This document shows, piece by piece, positions 1-5,546 of a stretch of 9,101 nt of DNA (position 1 is the stretch's first letter; each line of letters starts with the position of its first letter). This stretch comes from Candidatus Hydrogenedentota bacterium. Lineage in GTDB: Bacteria > Hydrogenedentota > Hydrogenedentia > Hydrogenedentiales > CAITNO01. The notes beneath the pieces were generated by a model. The model was given only the letters and a program-made list of their open reading frames with translations, had not been told where the DNA came from and ran no database searches. The translations under genes were made by a program, and so were the position numbers. The stretch is from the NCBI GenBank assembly GCA_903922535.1, contig CAIXUF010000990.1:1-9101 (forward strand), read 5' to 3'.

Positions 1-495
1 GACGCCCCGGCGAGCATGGCCGGCATGTACGACAACGTCATTTGCCTCAACGGTTTCTCCAAAAACGCGGCCATGACCGGCTGGCGTGTCGGCTACGCCG
101 CCGGCCCGGAAGACGTCATCCAGTCCATGAACACGCTCCAGCAGTACACCTTCGTGTGCGCCCCCTCCTTCGCGCAAAAGGCCGCCGTTCTCGCGCTCAA
201 GTCCGACATGACGGACAAACTGGTCAACTACCGCAGGAAACGCGACCTGGTCTACGAAGGGCTTTCAGGCGCATTCAAGGTGACCAAGCCCGGGGGTGCC
301 TTCTACATCTTCCCCGAGGCGCCCGACGGCGACGGAGACGCCTTCGTGCGGCGCGCCATCGAAAACAACGTCCTCATCATCCCCGGCAGTGTCTTCTCGG
401 AACGCAAGAGCAATTTCCGCATTTCCTTTGCCGCGCCCGATGACACCATCCAACGCGGTTGCGAAGTGCTTCGCAGGCTTGCTGAAAGCGTCTGA
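1..495 (+). CDS. Class I/II PLP-dependent aminotransferase, C-terminal part (5' end outside window)
   Basis: The reading frame is open from base 1, so only the last 164 codons are present. The PLP-binding signature FSKNAAMTGWRVGY is clear; its lysine (codon 61-63) forms the Schiff base with pyridoxal phosphate. The C-terminal small domain follows, with KPGGAFYIFP and the segment NFRISFA, whose arginine (codon 418-420) is the conserved substrate carboxylate-binding residue of fold-type I aminotransferases. The protein should transfer amino groups between an amino acid and a 2-oxo acid in the cytoplasm. The stretch after the lysine (TFVCAPSFAQKAA) resembles the aspartate aminotransferase Ib-like group, but the substrate cannot be fixed from this fragment. 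The stop is TGA at 493-495. A stem-loop 30 bases downstream suggests the transcript ends there, separate from the next gene. Confidence 0.93.
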   Translation, partial: DAPASMAGMYDNVICLNGFSKNAAMTGWRVGYAAGPEDVIQSMNTLQQYTFVCAPSFAQKAAVLALKSDMTDKLVNYRRKRDLVYEGLSGAFKVTKPGGAFYIFPEAPDGDGDAFVRRAIENNVLIIPGSVFSERKSNFRISFAAPDDTIQRGCEVLRRLAESV

Positions 496-524
496 CCGCG
501 CCGTTCAGCCCAAGCCGTCCATGA

Positions 525-551
525 CCCGGCGAAATGCCTGCAAACGCCGGG
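525..551 (+). terminator. Candidate stem-loop terminator after the aminotransferase
   Basis: A perfect 7-base inverted repeat (CCCGGCG at 525-531, CGCCGGG at 545-551) encloses a 13-base loop and begins 30 bases after the stop codon. The following bases are only moderately T-rich, so intrinsic termination may be inefficient. It could equally be an mRNA 3'-end stabilising hairpin. Confidence 0.45.
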
Positions 552-641
552 AATACCGTCAATTCCTCTTGGGTTTCGATAAATGTCGAGATCTGGCACT
601 TGGGATTTTGAATACTTTGCGGGGACTACAGGGAAACAAGC

Positions 642-1382
642 ATGACCTTGATTGAGGACTTGGAGACAAGCGGGAAATGGCTCTTCCGATGGCGGAGTTA
701 CTTCCCGCTCCTCCTGCTGATACTGATGATCGCCTCCTTGAGGTACTACAGCTACCCCTTCGGGAGTCACCTTCTGAACCAGCTTTGGCAGTTGTTCTGC
801 GTTTTCGTTGGGCTGTTCGGCGTGGCCGTTCGTGGACTGACAGCCGGATACCTGCCCCATAAGACCTCCGGACGAAACACGAAACGGCAGATTGCCGAAT
901 CCCTCAACACAACCGGAATGTATTCGATTGTGCGCAATCCCCTGTATCTGGGCAACTTCTTCATCGTGCTTGCGCTCGCCCTTTTCCTCCACCTTTGGTG
1001 GATCCCCCTGATCTACTCGCTCGCTTTTATGGTTTACTACGAGCGCATCATCTTCGCGGAGGAAATGTTCCTTCGCCGCCAATTTGGCGAAGAGTACACG
1101 GACTGGGCGTCCCGCACCCCCGCATTCTTCCCAAAGTTTTCGCAATGGCGCAAACCTGAGCTTCCTTTTTCAGTTCGCGCCCTCATACGGCGCGAATACC
1201 AGGGTTCTTTCGGTCTAGTCTTGGCGCTGTTTGCCACTGACCGAATGGCCGAACTGTACCTTGGACATGGATGGCGGGTGGATGCCATGTGGGCGTGGAT
1301 TGTCGGACTGGCCGCAGCGCTCTACGTCACCATCAGAATTCTCCACAAGAAGACCAATCTGCTTCGCGTCAAAGGAAGATAG
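642..1382 (+). CDS. Integral membrane methyltransferase, isoprenylcysteine carboxyl methyltransferase (ICMT)/PEMT-like family
   Basis: The 246-residue protein is polytopic, with hydrophobic segments at about residues 19-36, 45-69, 101-131, 189-206 and 214-234. Two blocks identify the ICMT/PEMT-type SAM-dependent membrane methyltransferase fold. The first is GMYSIVRNPLYLGNFF (about 92-107), containing the RNPLY signature. The second is EEMFLRRQFGEEYTDW (about 140-155), with the paired glutamates and FGxxY that bind the cofactor, followed by a hydrophobic/proline tail motif. Family members methylate lipid or lipid-linked acceptors at the membrane. One bacterial branch, Leptospira LmtA, methylates the lipid A 1-phosphate, so a lipid headgroup or phosphate is a reasonable but unproven acceptor. 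The ATG is supported by AGGGA at 630-634 with a 7-base spacing. About 60 residues after the methyltransferase core are atypical and include an extra pair of hydrophobic helices. Confidence 0.82.
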   Translation: MTLIEDLETSGKWLFRWRSYFPLLLLILMIASLRYYSYPFGSHLLNQLWQLFCVFVGLFGVAVRGLTAGYLPHKTSGRNTKRQIAESLNTTGMYSIVRNPLYLGNFFIVLALALFLHLWWIPLIYSLAFMVYYERIIFAEEMFLRRQFGEEYTDWASRTPAFFPKFSQWRKPELPFSVRALIRREYQGSFGLVLALFATDRMAELYLGHGWRVDAMWAWIVGLAAALYVTIRILHKKTNLLRVKGR

Positions 1383-1390
1383 GCGGCGGC

Positions 1391-1444
1391 CCGTGACATT
1401 GATCGCGGCACTGGCCATGATTTAACGTGTCATGGCTGTCACGG
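1391..1444 (+). promoter_or_regulatory. Large two-part hairpin in the leader of the EEP hydrolase gene
   Basis: CCGTGACA (1391-1398) pairs perfectly with TGTCACGG (1437-1444). Nested inside, GCCATG (1414-1419) pairs with CATGGC (1431-1436) around an 11-base loop. The two right-hand arms are contiguous, giving a 14-base arm, while the left arm carries a 15-base bulge (1399-1413). It lies between the methyltransferase stop and the next ribosome binding site. No T-run follows, so it looks more like a processing, stabilising or attenuating element than an intrinsic terminator. Confidence 0.45.
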
Positions 1445-1465
1445 CTGCCCGCGTGGCGAACTCCC

Positions 1466-1471
1466 GGAAGG
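1466..1471 (+). promoter_or_regulatory. Ribosome binding site that decides the EEP hydrolase start
   Basis: GGAAGG lies 6 bases before the ATG at 1478. The upstream in-frame GTG at 1427 has no Shine-Dalgarno sequence and falls in the loop region of the leader hairpin. Starting at 1478 also places the basic residues and hydrophobic anchor at the very N-terminus, as expected for a membrane-targeted protein. Confidence 0.65.
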
Positions 1472-1477
1472 TATCGA

Positions 1478-2512
1478 ATGAGCCTCTTCCTGCGCGTCAT
1501 GAATTGGATTGGCACTCTCCTCTGTGTGGTCCTGTTCGGCGGGATTTTCATTTACCTTCAGGGGGTCCAGTACACCCTCGCAACCCTGACCAATTCCTGG
1601 AGCAACCCCTGGTTCAACGCGTCACACATTGATCCCGCGCAGAACTGCCGCGCAGAACCAATCTGCGCCAGCGGCCCCATCCGGGTGCTCACCTACAACG
1701 TGCTATGCCGCATCTGCACCGAGGCCGGTTCCCATCCCGAATACGATCCATGGGATCTCCGCGTCCCCCATCTTCGTGAAATCGTCGCCGATTACAACCC
1801 CGACTTAATCGGCTTCCAGGAACTGGGCGGCGATCTGGACATGGCCGAACTCAATCCAGACCCCGCGCTGTATCAACCGCAGTCCTATGACTTTGGACCC
1901 TGGGACTACGCGGATGCGGCCCTGTTCTACCGAAAAGACCGTTTTGACGCCCTTGAGTCGGGACAATTCTGGCTCAATCCCAGACCCGACCTCCCCATGG
2001 GCTTTGCCTGGGTGCCCTTGACCCTGCCGCGCTACGTCAACTGGGTCCATCTCCGACAGAAGTCAAACGGCTTCGAGTTCCTGTACATGAACACCCATTT
2101 CGACAACGACACCCCCAACAAGGAGGCCTCGGCAACCCTGGTCCACGACACCTTCGGCCCCCACGCAGAGAGACTCCCCGTCATTTTCACCGGGGACCTC
2201 AACACCGAATGCGACACCACACGCTACCACCATCTTCAGAACGGCCTGAACGGAACCGAAGCAGTCTTCGTAAATACCGCCGACTTGGTCCCCCAGCGTG
2301 AGGAGATCCCGGCGCTCACCGGCGCAAGCGCAGCGCAGCCGGGCACGCCGATTCCCGACATTGCACACATCATTGACCATGTTTTCATGGCCGGTCCCTG
2401 GGAAAAGAAGGTCAACCGTTGGGTCGTTGACCGCCGCGTCTACGCCCCACGAAACCGGGCCCCTTCCGACCACCCTGCCGTCTTTGCGGAAGTGCAGTTC
2501 CTGATGCGCTAG
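1478..2512 (+). CDS. Membrane-anchored endonuclease/exonuclease/phosphatase (EEP) family hydrolase
   Basis: The 344-residue protein begins with a hydrophobic segment (about residues 8-28) that should act as a signal anchor and place the rest outside the cytoplasm. The EEP (DNase I-like) fold motifs appear in order: LTYN (N74), GFQE (metal-binding E115), MNTHFD (catalytic H207), TGDLN (D240/N242), IIDHVF, and a C-terminal SDHPAV (D331/H332). All residues needed for divalent-metal phosphodiester or phosphomonoester hydrolysis are present. The family includes sphingomyelinases, inositol phosphatases and nucleases, and sequence alone does not fix the substrate. An exported location argues against DNA repair and favours a lipid headgroup, phosphoester or extracellular nucleic acid. 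Four cysteines (C57, C63, C77, C80) cluster near the first motif and may form disulfides. The gene follows the membrane methyltransferase by 95 bases on the same strand and meets the ceramidase-like gene tail to tail. Confidence 0.88.
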   Translation: MSLFLRVMNWIGTLLCVVLFGGIFIYLQGVQYTLATLTNSWSNPWFNASHIDPAQNCRAEPICASGPIRVLTYNVLCRICTEAGSHPEYDPWDLRVPHLREIVADYNPDLIGFQELGGDLDMAELNPDPALYQPQSYDFGPWDYADAALFYRKDRFDALESGQFWLNPRPDLPMGFAWVPLTLPRYVNWVHLRQKSNGFEFLYMNTHFDNDTPNKEASATLVHDTFGPHAERLPVIFTGDLNTECDTTRYHHLQNGLNGTEAVFVNTADLVPQREEIPALTGASAAQPGTPIPDIAHIIDHVFMAGPWEKKVNRWVVDRRVYAPRNRAPSDHPAVFAEVQFLMR

Positions 2513-2524
2513 CGCTTCCGCCGC

Positions 2525-3772
2525 TCAGGGGATTATGCCCGCCAACGCGGCCATGATGGCAGGCCCGGCCTCGCGTCCAGGCGACATGCCAGTCAGGTAG
2601 TCCGCATACTTCACACTGGAGGGATCGTCGAAATACGCCCGTGGAATTATGTAACCCAGGTGATCATTGCCCAAGCCCAGGATAAACCTGGGGCCTGACC
2701 GCATCAGCCTGCGCGTCTCGTCCGCGAAAACCGGCGCCGTTTCACCCGGATGCGTCGCAAACTGCGCCGCGCCCAGGCTGAACCAGGCCACTTCCGTTTC
2801 CACACTCTTGCCCTTCATGTCCCGGGGTGTCAGTCCAAGTTCGCTCATCTGCCTGAACTTCTCATTGGCCAGCGGCAACGCAAAACGTTTATGGGCAAAC
2901 CGGACGGCCGTTCCCTCCACCGGCCTCGGCGATTTCAGCGCCTCTTCAACGCTCGACGCCAAATCATTTCCGTAGCTCTCCGCAAGCGCAAAGGTCCGTT
3001 CCGGTGTTTTCGGCTGAATCCACGCGCCTATCGCACCCTGCAGGAAGAAATGCTCCCCCGGCAGCGCGGAACCCATGGCCTTGTAATACCCACCCACCCA
3101 GTCGGCGCTGGTAAGCGTCGTGTCCCCGTCAAGCACCGTGGGATGGCAGGCAAAGTTGGTCAGGGTTGCCATCGGCTTTCCCGAAGCATCAAGGCACTCC
3201 AGTATCGTGACGGAATGGTCAAGGTTCTCCGGTTCGCTGTCATTGACCGCCCAACCGCTGCACGTCGTCTCCGCCCACTCCAGCTTGGCCGGCTGACGCG
3301 CTCCCCAAGCATGCGCGACGGTTTCCGCCACCGACGCTGTTATTTGTGAAAGATACGCCGGACTAAGCCCGCTTTCGCCCGGACTGGGTCCATAAAGGCC
3401 GGTCAGGTCCGGCGCACAATGACTATGCGTCGCCTGAACCATAATACATTCCGCCTTCAGGCGCAGATCACCAACCTTTTCCACCGCTGCCGCCCGCATC
3501 GAATCCGTCTCAAAAAGCTGAATGCTTAACGCGTCCAGAACAACCAGAACGACCGCAGTGCTTCCATCATCGAAAACAACCGCTTTGGCGTGCAGGTCGT
3601 CGTGGATTCCGGTCGATTTCCGGTTATGGTCATATCCGCCAAGAAATGTTCCCAGGGGCGGATTGATGGTCGTCGCCGCAACCCCCACATCCAGAAATGA
3701 ACCGCCCCAGGCACAGGCTCCGGAAAGCACAACCGCACAGATGAGAACAATGCTGATCAGATTACGTACCAT
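2525..3772 (-). CDS. Secreted neutral/alkaline ceramidase-like hydrolase (short form)
   Basis: The 415-residue protein has an N-terminal signal peptide (residues 1 to about 22). Its LSGAC at 16-20 only loosely resembles a lipobox, so it could be a lipoprotein or a cleaved secreted protein. The body matches the neutral/alkaline non-lysosomal ceramidase N-terminal domain. It starts with the DVGVAATTINPPLGTFLGGY block, then QATHSHCAPD (H116/H118), NFACHPT (H210), ATHPGE (E344) and LGLGNDHLGYIIP (Y374). The histidines, glutamate and tyrosine match the zinc-ligand pattern known from Pseudomonas ceramidase. That enzyme is much longer and has a C-terminal Ig-like domain, absent here. Family members hydrolyse amide-linked lipids, but many short bacterial homologues have no proven substrate. 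No strong Shine-Dalgarno sequence precedes the ATG; AAGAGA lies about 10 bases upstream. The gene is convergent with the EEP hydrolase, 12 bases apart. Confidence 0.85.
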   Translation of the reverse strand: MVRNLISIVLICAVVLSGACAWGGSFLDVGVAATTINPPLGTFLGGYDHNRKSTGIHDDLHAKAVVFDDGSTAVVLVVLDALSIQLFETDSMRAAAVEKVGDLRLKAECIMVQATHSHCAPDLTGLYGPSPGESGLSPAYLSQITASVAETVAHAWGARQPAKLEWAETTCSGWAVNDSEPENLDHSVTILECLDASGKPMATLTNFACHPTVLDGDTTLTSADWVGGYYKAMGSALPGEHFFLQGAIGAWIQPKTPERTFALAESYGNDLASSVEEALKSPRPVEGTAVRFAHKRFALPLANEKFRQMSELGLTPRDMKGKSVETEVAWFSLGAAQFATHPGETAPVFADETRRLMRSGPRFILGLGNDHLGYIIPRAYFDDPSSVKYADYLTGMSPGREAGPAIMAALAGIIP

Positions 3773-3847
3773 TCACTATCTCTTGTCCCTATATTGACTT
3801 GGCAAGATGCCTGACTGTCTTTGAAATGGATTCGGGGGGGCCAATGT

Positions 3848-3863
3848 TATACTCGAAAGTATA
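3848..3863. promoter_or_regulatory. 16-base perfect palindrome, possible operator
   Basis: TATACTCGAAAGTATA consists of 6-base perfect arms around CGAA. It lies 76 bases upstream of the ceramidase-like start and about 120 bases upstream of the gltA -35 element. Its symmetry fits a dimeric repressor or activator site. Each arm also reads as a -10-like TATACT on either strand, but no matching -35 sits at proper spacing. Confidence 0.35.
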
Positions 3864-3983
3864 TGACCCCTGTAAAGAACACTTCGTTTCAGCTTGGTTC
3901 CAACCGAAAGAGAAGTTTGGTATGTTTCCAAAGCCAATGGTTCCCTTTCGCAGGGGCCGTTGCAGTCTCAGTATTATCTACTA

Positions 3984-4013
3984 TTGTCCACTGATGAAAA
4001 CATGAACTATAAT
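3984..4013 (+). promoter_or_regulatory. Sigma-70-type promoter of gltA
   Basis: A perfect -10 hexamer TATAAT (4008-4013) is preceded by TTGTCC (3984-3989, 4 of 6 matches to the -35 consensus) with an 18-base spacer. Transcription would start near 4020, giving a leader of about 97 bases before the citrate synthase ATG. Confidence 0.65.
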
Positions 4014-4050
4014 CACCGTTTACACTTGCGGAAATAGGCCGGTAAAGCCG

Positions 4051-4081
4051 GGTGTCTGCGGTTACGGAAGTTGCAGGCGCC
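4051..4081 (+). promoter_or_regulatory. Stem-loop in the gltA mRNA leader
   Basis: In RNA, GGTGTCTGC (4051-4059) can pair with GCAGGCGCC (4073-4081) over 9 base pairs including two G-U wobbles, around a 13-base loop. A short CCGG/CCGG stem (4039-4042 with 4048-4051) competes with or precedes it. The ribosome binding site AAGGAG (4105-4110) lies outside the stem. I do not recognise a known riboswitch class here. Confidence 0.35.
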
Positions 4082-4116
4082 ACAAAAAGCCGATACCAGC
4101 GAAAAAGGAGAAACTC

Positions 4117-5397
4117 ATGGAAAACGCCAAGCTGATCTTTCAGGGTAAGGAATACGAATTCCCCACCTTCACGGGCACCGAAAACGAAACGGCCATTGAC
4201 GTTAAGAAGCTCCGCGACATCACCGGCGCCATCACATATGACCCGGGTTATGGAAACACAGGTGCCTGCAAGAGTTCCATCACCTTCATCGACGGTGAAG
4301 AGGGCATTCTCCGCTACCGCGGCTACCCGATCGAGGAACTCGCCGGACAGTTGCGCTTTTCGGCGGCCGCCTACCTGATGCTCTTCGGAAAAATCCCGAC
4401 CGAAAAGGAGTTTACCGACTGGAGCAAGGCGCTCACCCAAAACAGCTTTATTCACTCCAGCCAGGTGAGCTTCCTCGACCACTACCCCTCCACGGCCCAC
4501 CCGATGAACATTCTGGGCTCCATGGTGTCTTCCATGTCCTCCTTCTACCCCCACGACTCCGAGGATGAGGCTCACGTAAGCATCAATATCCAGCGGCTCG
4601 TCGGCCAGGTGAAGACCATTGCGGCATTCTCCTACCGCAAGTCCGTAGGTCTGCCCTACATCTATCCCCGCGCCGATCACAGCTACTCCGCAAACTTCCT
4701 GCGCATGATGTTCGCCTCCCCGGCCGAAGAGTATGTGGTCCCCAAAGTCATGGAGGACGCCCTCGACACCCTGCTCATCCTGCACATGGACCACGAGCAG
4801 AACTGCAGCACCTCCACCGTCCGCATGGTGTGCAGCTCCATGGCCAACATCTACGCCTCCGTCTCCGCCGGCATCAACGCCCTCTGGGGCAAACTTCACG
4901 GCGGCGCCAACGAGGCCGTGCTGAACATGCTGACCACGATTCACAACGACAATGACGACTACATGAAATACGTGAACATGGCCAAGGACAAGAACAGCAA
5001 CTTCCGCCTGATGGGTTTTGGACACCGCGTCTACAAAAACTTCGACCCGCGCGCCCAACTGCTCAAGGGTATGGTCGACCGCGTCCTCGAAGAAATGGGC
5101 ATTCATGACCCCCTGCTCCAAATTGCGAAAAACCTCGAGGAGGTCGCCCTCAAGGACGAGTTCTTCATCCAGCGAAAGCTCTACCCCAACATCGACTTCT
5201 ACAGCGGCATCCTATACCGCGCACTCGGCATCCCGACGGAAATGTTCACCGTGCTCTTTGCCATTGGGCGCATGCCCGGATGGATTGCCCACTGGCTTGA
5301 GATGCGCCAGGATCCAGACCTGCGCATCCAGCGGCCCCGCCAGATTTACATGGGACCCACGCTCCAGCACTACGAGTCCGATGGTTCCCTGATGTAA
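4117..5397 (+). CDS. gltA: Citrate synthase, type II (hexameric GltA-like)
   Basis: This enzyme condenses oxaloacetate and acetyl-CoA to citrate, the entry step of the TCA cycle, in the cytoplasm. The 426-residue length matches the GltA type (E. coli 427). Conserved blocks run in order: an N-terminal small domain typical of type II enzymes, DPGYGNTGACKSSITFIDG (42-60), LRYRGYPIEEL (65-75), DHEQNCSTSTVRMV (225-238), KLHGGANEAVL (259-269, catalytic H261), GFGHRVYKNFDPRA (300-313, catalytic H303) and LYPNIDFYSGI (355-365, catalytic D360). The arginine-rich end is RIQRPRQIYMG. No key residue is missing. The start is fixed by AAGGAG (4105-4110) at a 6-base spacing. The gene has its own promoter and a strong terminator, so it is probably transcribed alone. 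Confidence 0.98.
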   Translation: MENAKLIFQGKEYEFPTFTGTENETAIDVKKLRDITGAITYDPGYGNTGACKSSITFIDGEEGILRYRGYPIEELAGQLRFSAAAYLMLFGKIPTEKEFTDWSKALTQNSFIHSSQVSFLDHYPSTAHPMNILGSMVSSMSSFYPHDSEDEAHVSINIQRLVGQVKTIAAFSYRKSVGLPYIYPRADHSYSANFLRMMFASPAEEYVVPKVMEDALDTLLILHMDHEQNCSTSTVRMVCSSMANIYASVSAGINALWGKLHGGANEAVLNMLTTIHNDNDDYMKYVNMAKDKNSNFRLMGFGHRVYKNFDPRAQLLKGMVDRVLEEMGIHDPLLQIAKNLEEVALKDEFFIQRKLYPNIDFYSGILYRALGIPTEMFTVLFAIGRMPGWIAHWLEMRQDPDLRIQRPRQIYMGPTLQHYESDGSLM

Positions 5398-5431
5398 AGC
5401 CCAAAACCGAGAATTGCCCCACGCACAAAAC

Positions 5432-5480
5432 CGGGGCGGAACCCGCACCACGCAGGTTCCGCCCCGTTCTTCAGTTTCTT
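5432..5480 (+). terminator. Strong intrinsic terminator of gltA, possibly bidirectional
   Basis: CGGGGCGGAACC (5432-5443) and GGTTCCGCCCCG (5455-5466) form a perfect 12-base stem with an 11-base loop. A T-rich tail (TTCTTCAGTTTCTT) follows at 5467-5480. On the opposite strand the stem is followed by GTTTTG, so it may also stop transcripts arriving from the 7418-5547 gene. Confidence 0.85.
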
Positions 5481-5489
5481 ACAATGTGA

Positions 5490-5509
5490 GGCAGACATTC
5501 CTGTCTGCC
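5490..5509. repeat. Perfect 8-base inverted repeat with 4-base loop
   Basis: GGCAGACA (5490-5497) and TGTCTGCC (5502-5509) enclose TTCC. It lies between the gltA terminator and the end of the membrane protein gene. No T-run follows on either strand, so it is a weak terminator candidate. Compact hairpins of this form in gene-end spacers are often dispersed genomic repeats, but only one copy is visible here. Confidence 0.6.
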
Positions 5510-5510
5510 G

Positions 5511-5531
5511 CTTCACCCTTCACCCTTCACC
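5511..5531. repeat. Three tandem copies of a 7-base repeat
   Basis: CTTCACC occurs three times head to tail at 5511-5517, 5518-5524 and 5525-5531, then the pattern breaks at TTTGAG. It directly follows the 5490-5509 hairpin and lies 15 bases from the stop codon of the minus-strand gene. Confidence 0.85.
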
Positions 5532-5546
5532 TTTGAGTCTTCGGCC

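Larger units (their letters stand above)
3773..4116. other. Divergent control region between the ceramidase-like gene and gltA
   Basis: This 344-base gap holds no convincing gene; a 68-codon frame at 3799-4005 has neither a Shine-Dalgarno sequence nor recognisable content. Its first 250 bases are visibly more AT-rich than the flanking genes and contain a seven-G run (3834-3840), a 16-base palindrome, small inverted repeats and the gltA promoter. I could not find a strong sigma-70 promoter pointing toward the ceramidase-like gene. Confidence 0.7.

Noticed and set aside
590..618. TGGCAC followed by TTGAAT upstream of the methyltransferase, considered as a sigma-54 promoter
   Set aside because: The GC dinucleotide required 10 bases after GG is missing, so the -24/-12 pattern is not met.
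303..1145. A 280-codon minus-strand open frame spanning the aminotransferase end and the methyltransferase
   Set aside because: It crosses two well-supported plus-strand genes and has no recognisable motif; it is a codon-bias shadow.
1427..1477. GTG 1427 as the start of the EEP hydrolase
   Set aside because: It has no Shine-Dalgarno sequence and lies within the leader hairpin, whereas ATG 1478 has GGAAGG at a 6-base spacing and gives a normal N-terminal anchor.
3799..4005. A 68-codon frame in the divergent spacer
   Set aside because: It has no ribosome binding site, no hydrophobic or domain pattern, and overlaps the palindrome and the gltA promoter.
3889..5121. A 410-codon open frame on the minus strand opposite citrate synthase
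   Set aside because: It lies antisense to a gene with unmistakable family motifs, its product is a His/Val/Gly-rich string with no recognisable domain, and it is explained by the codon bias of gltA.
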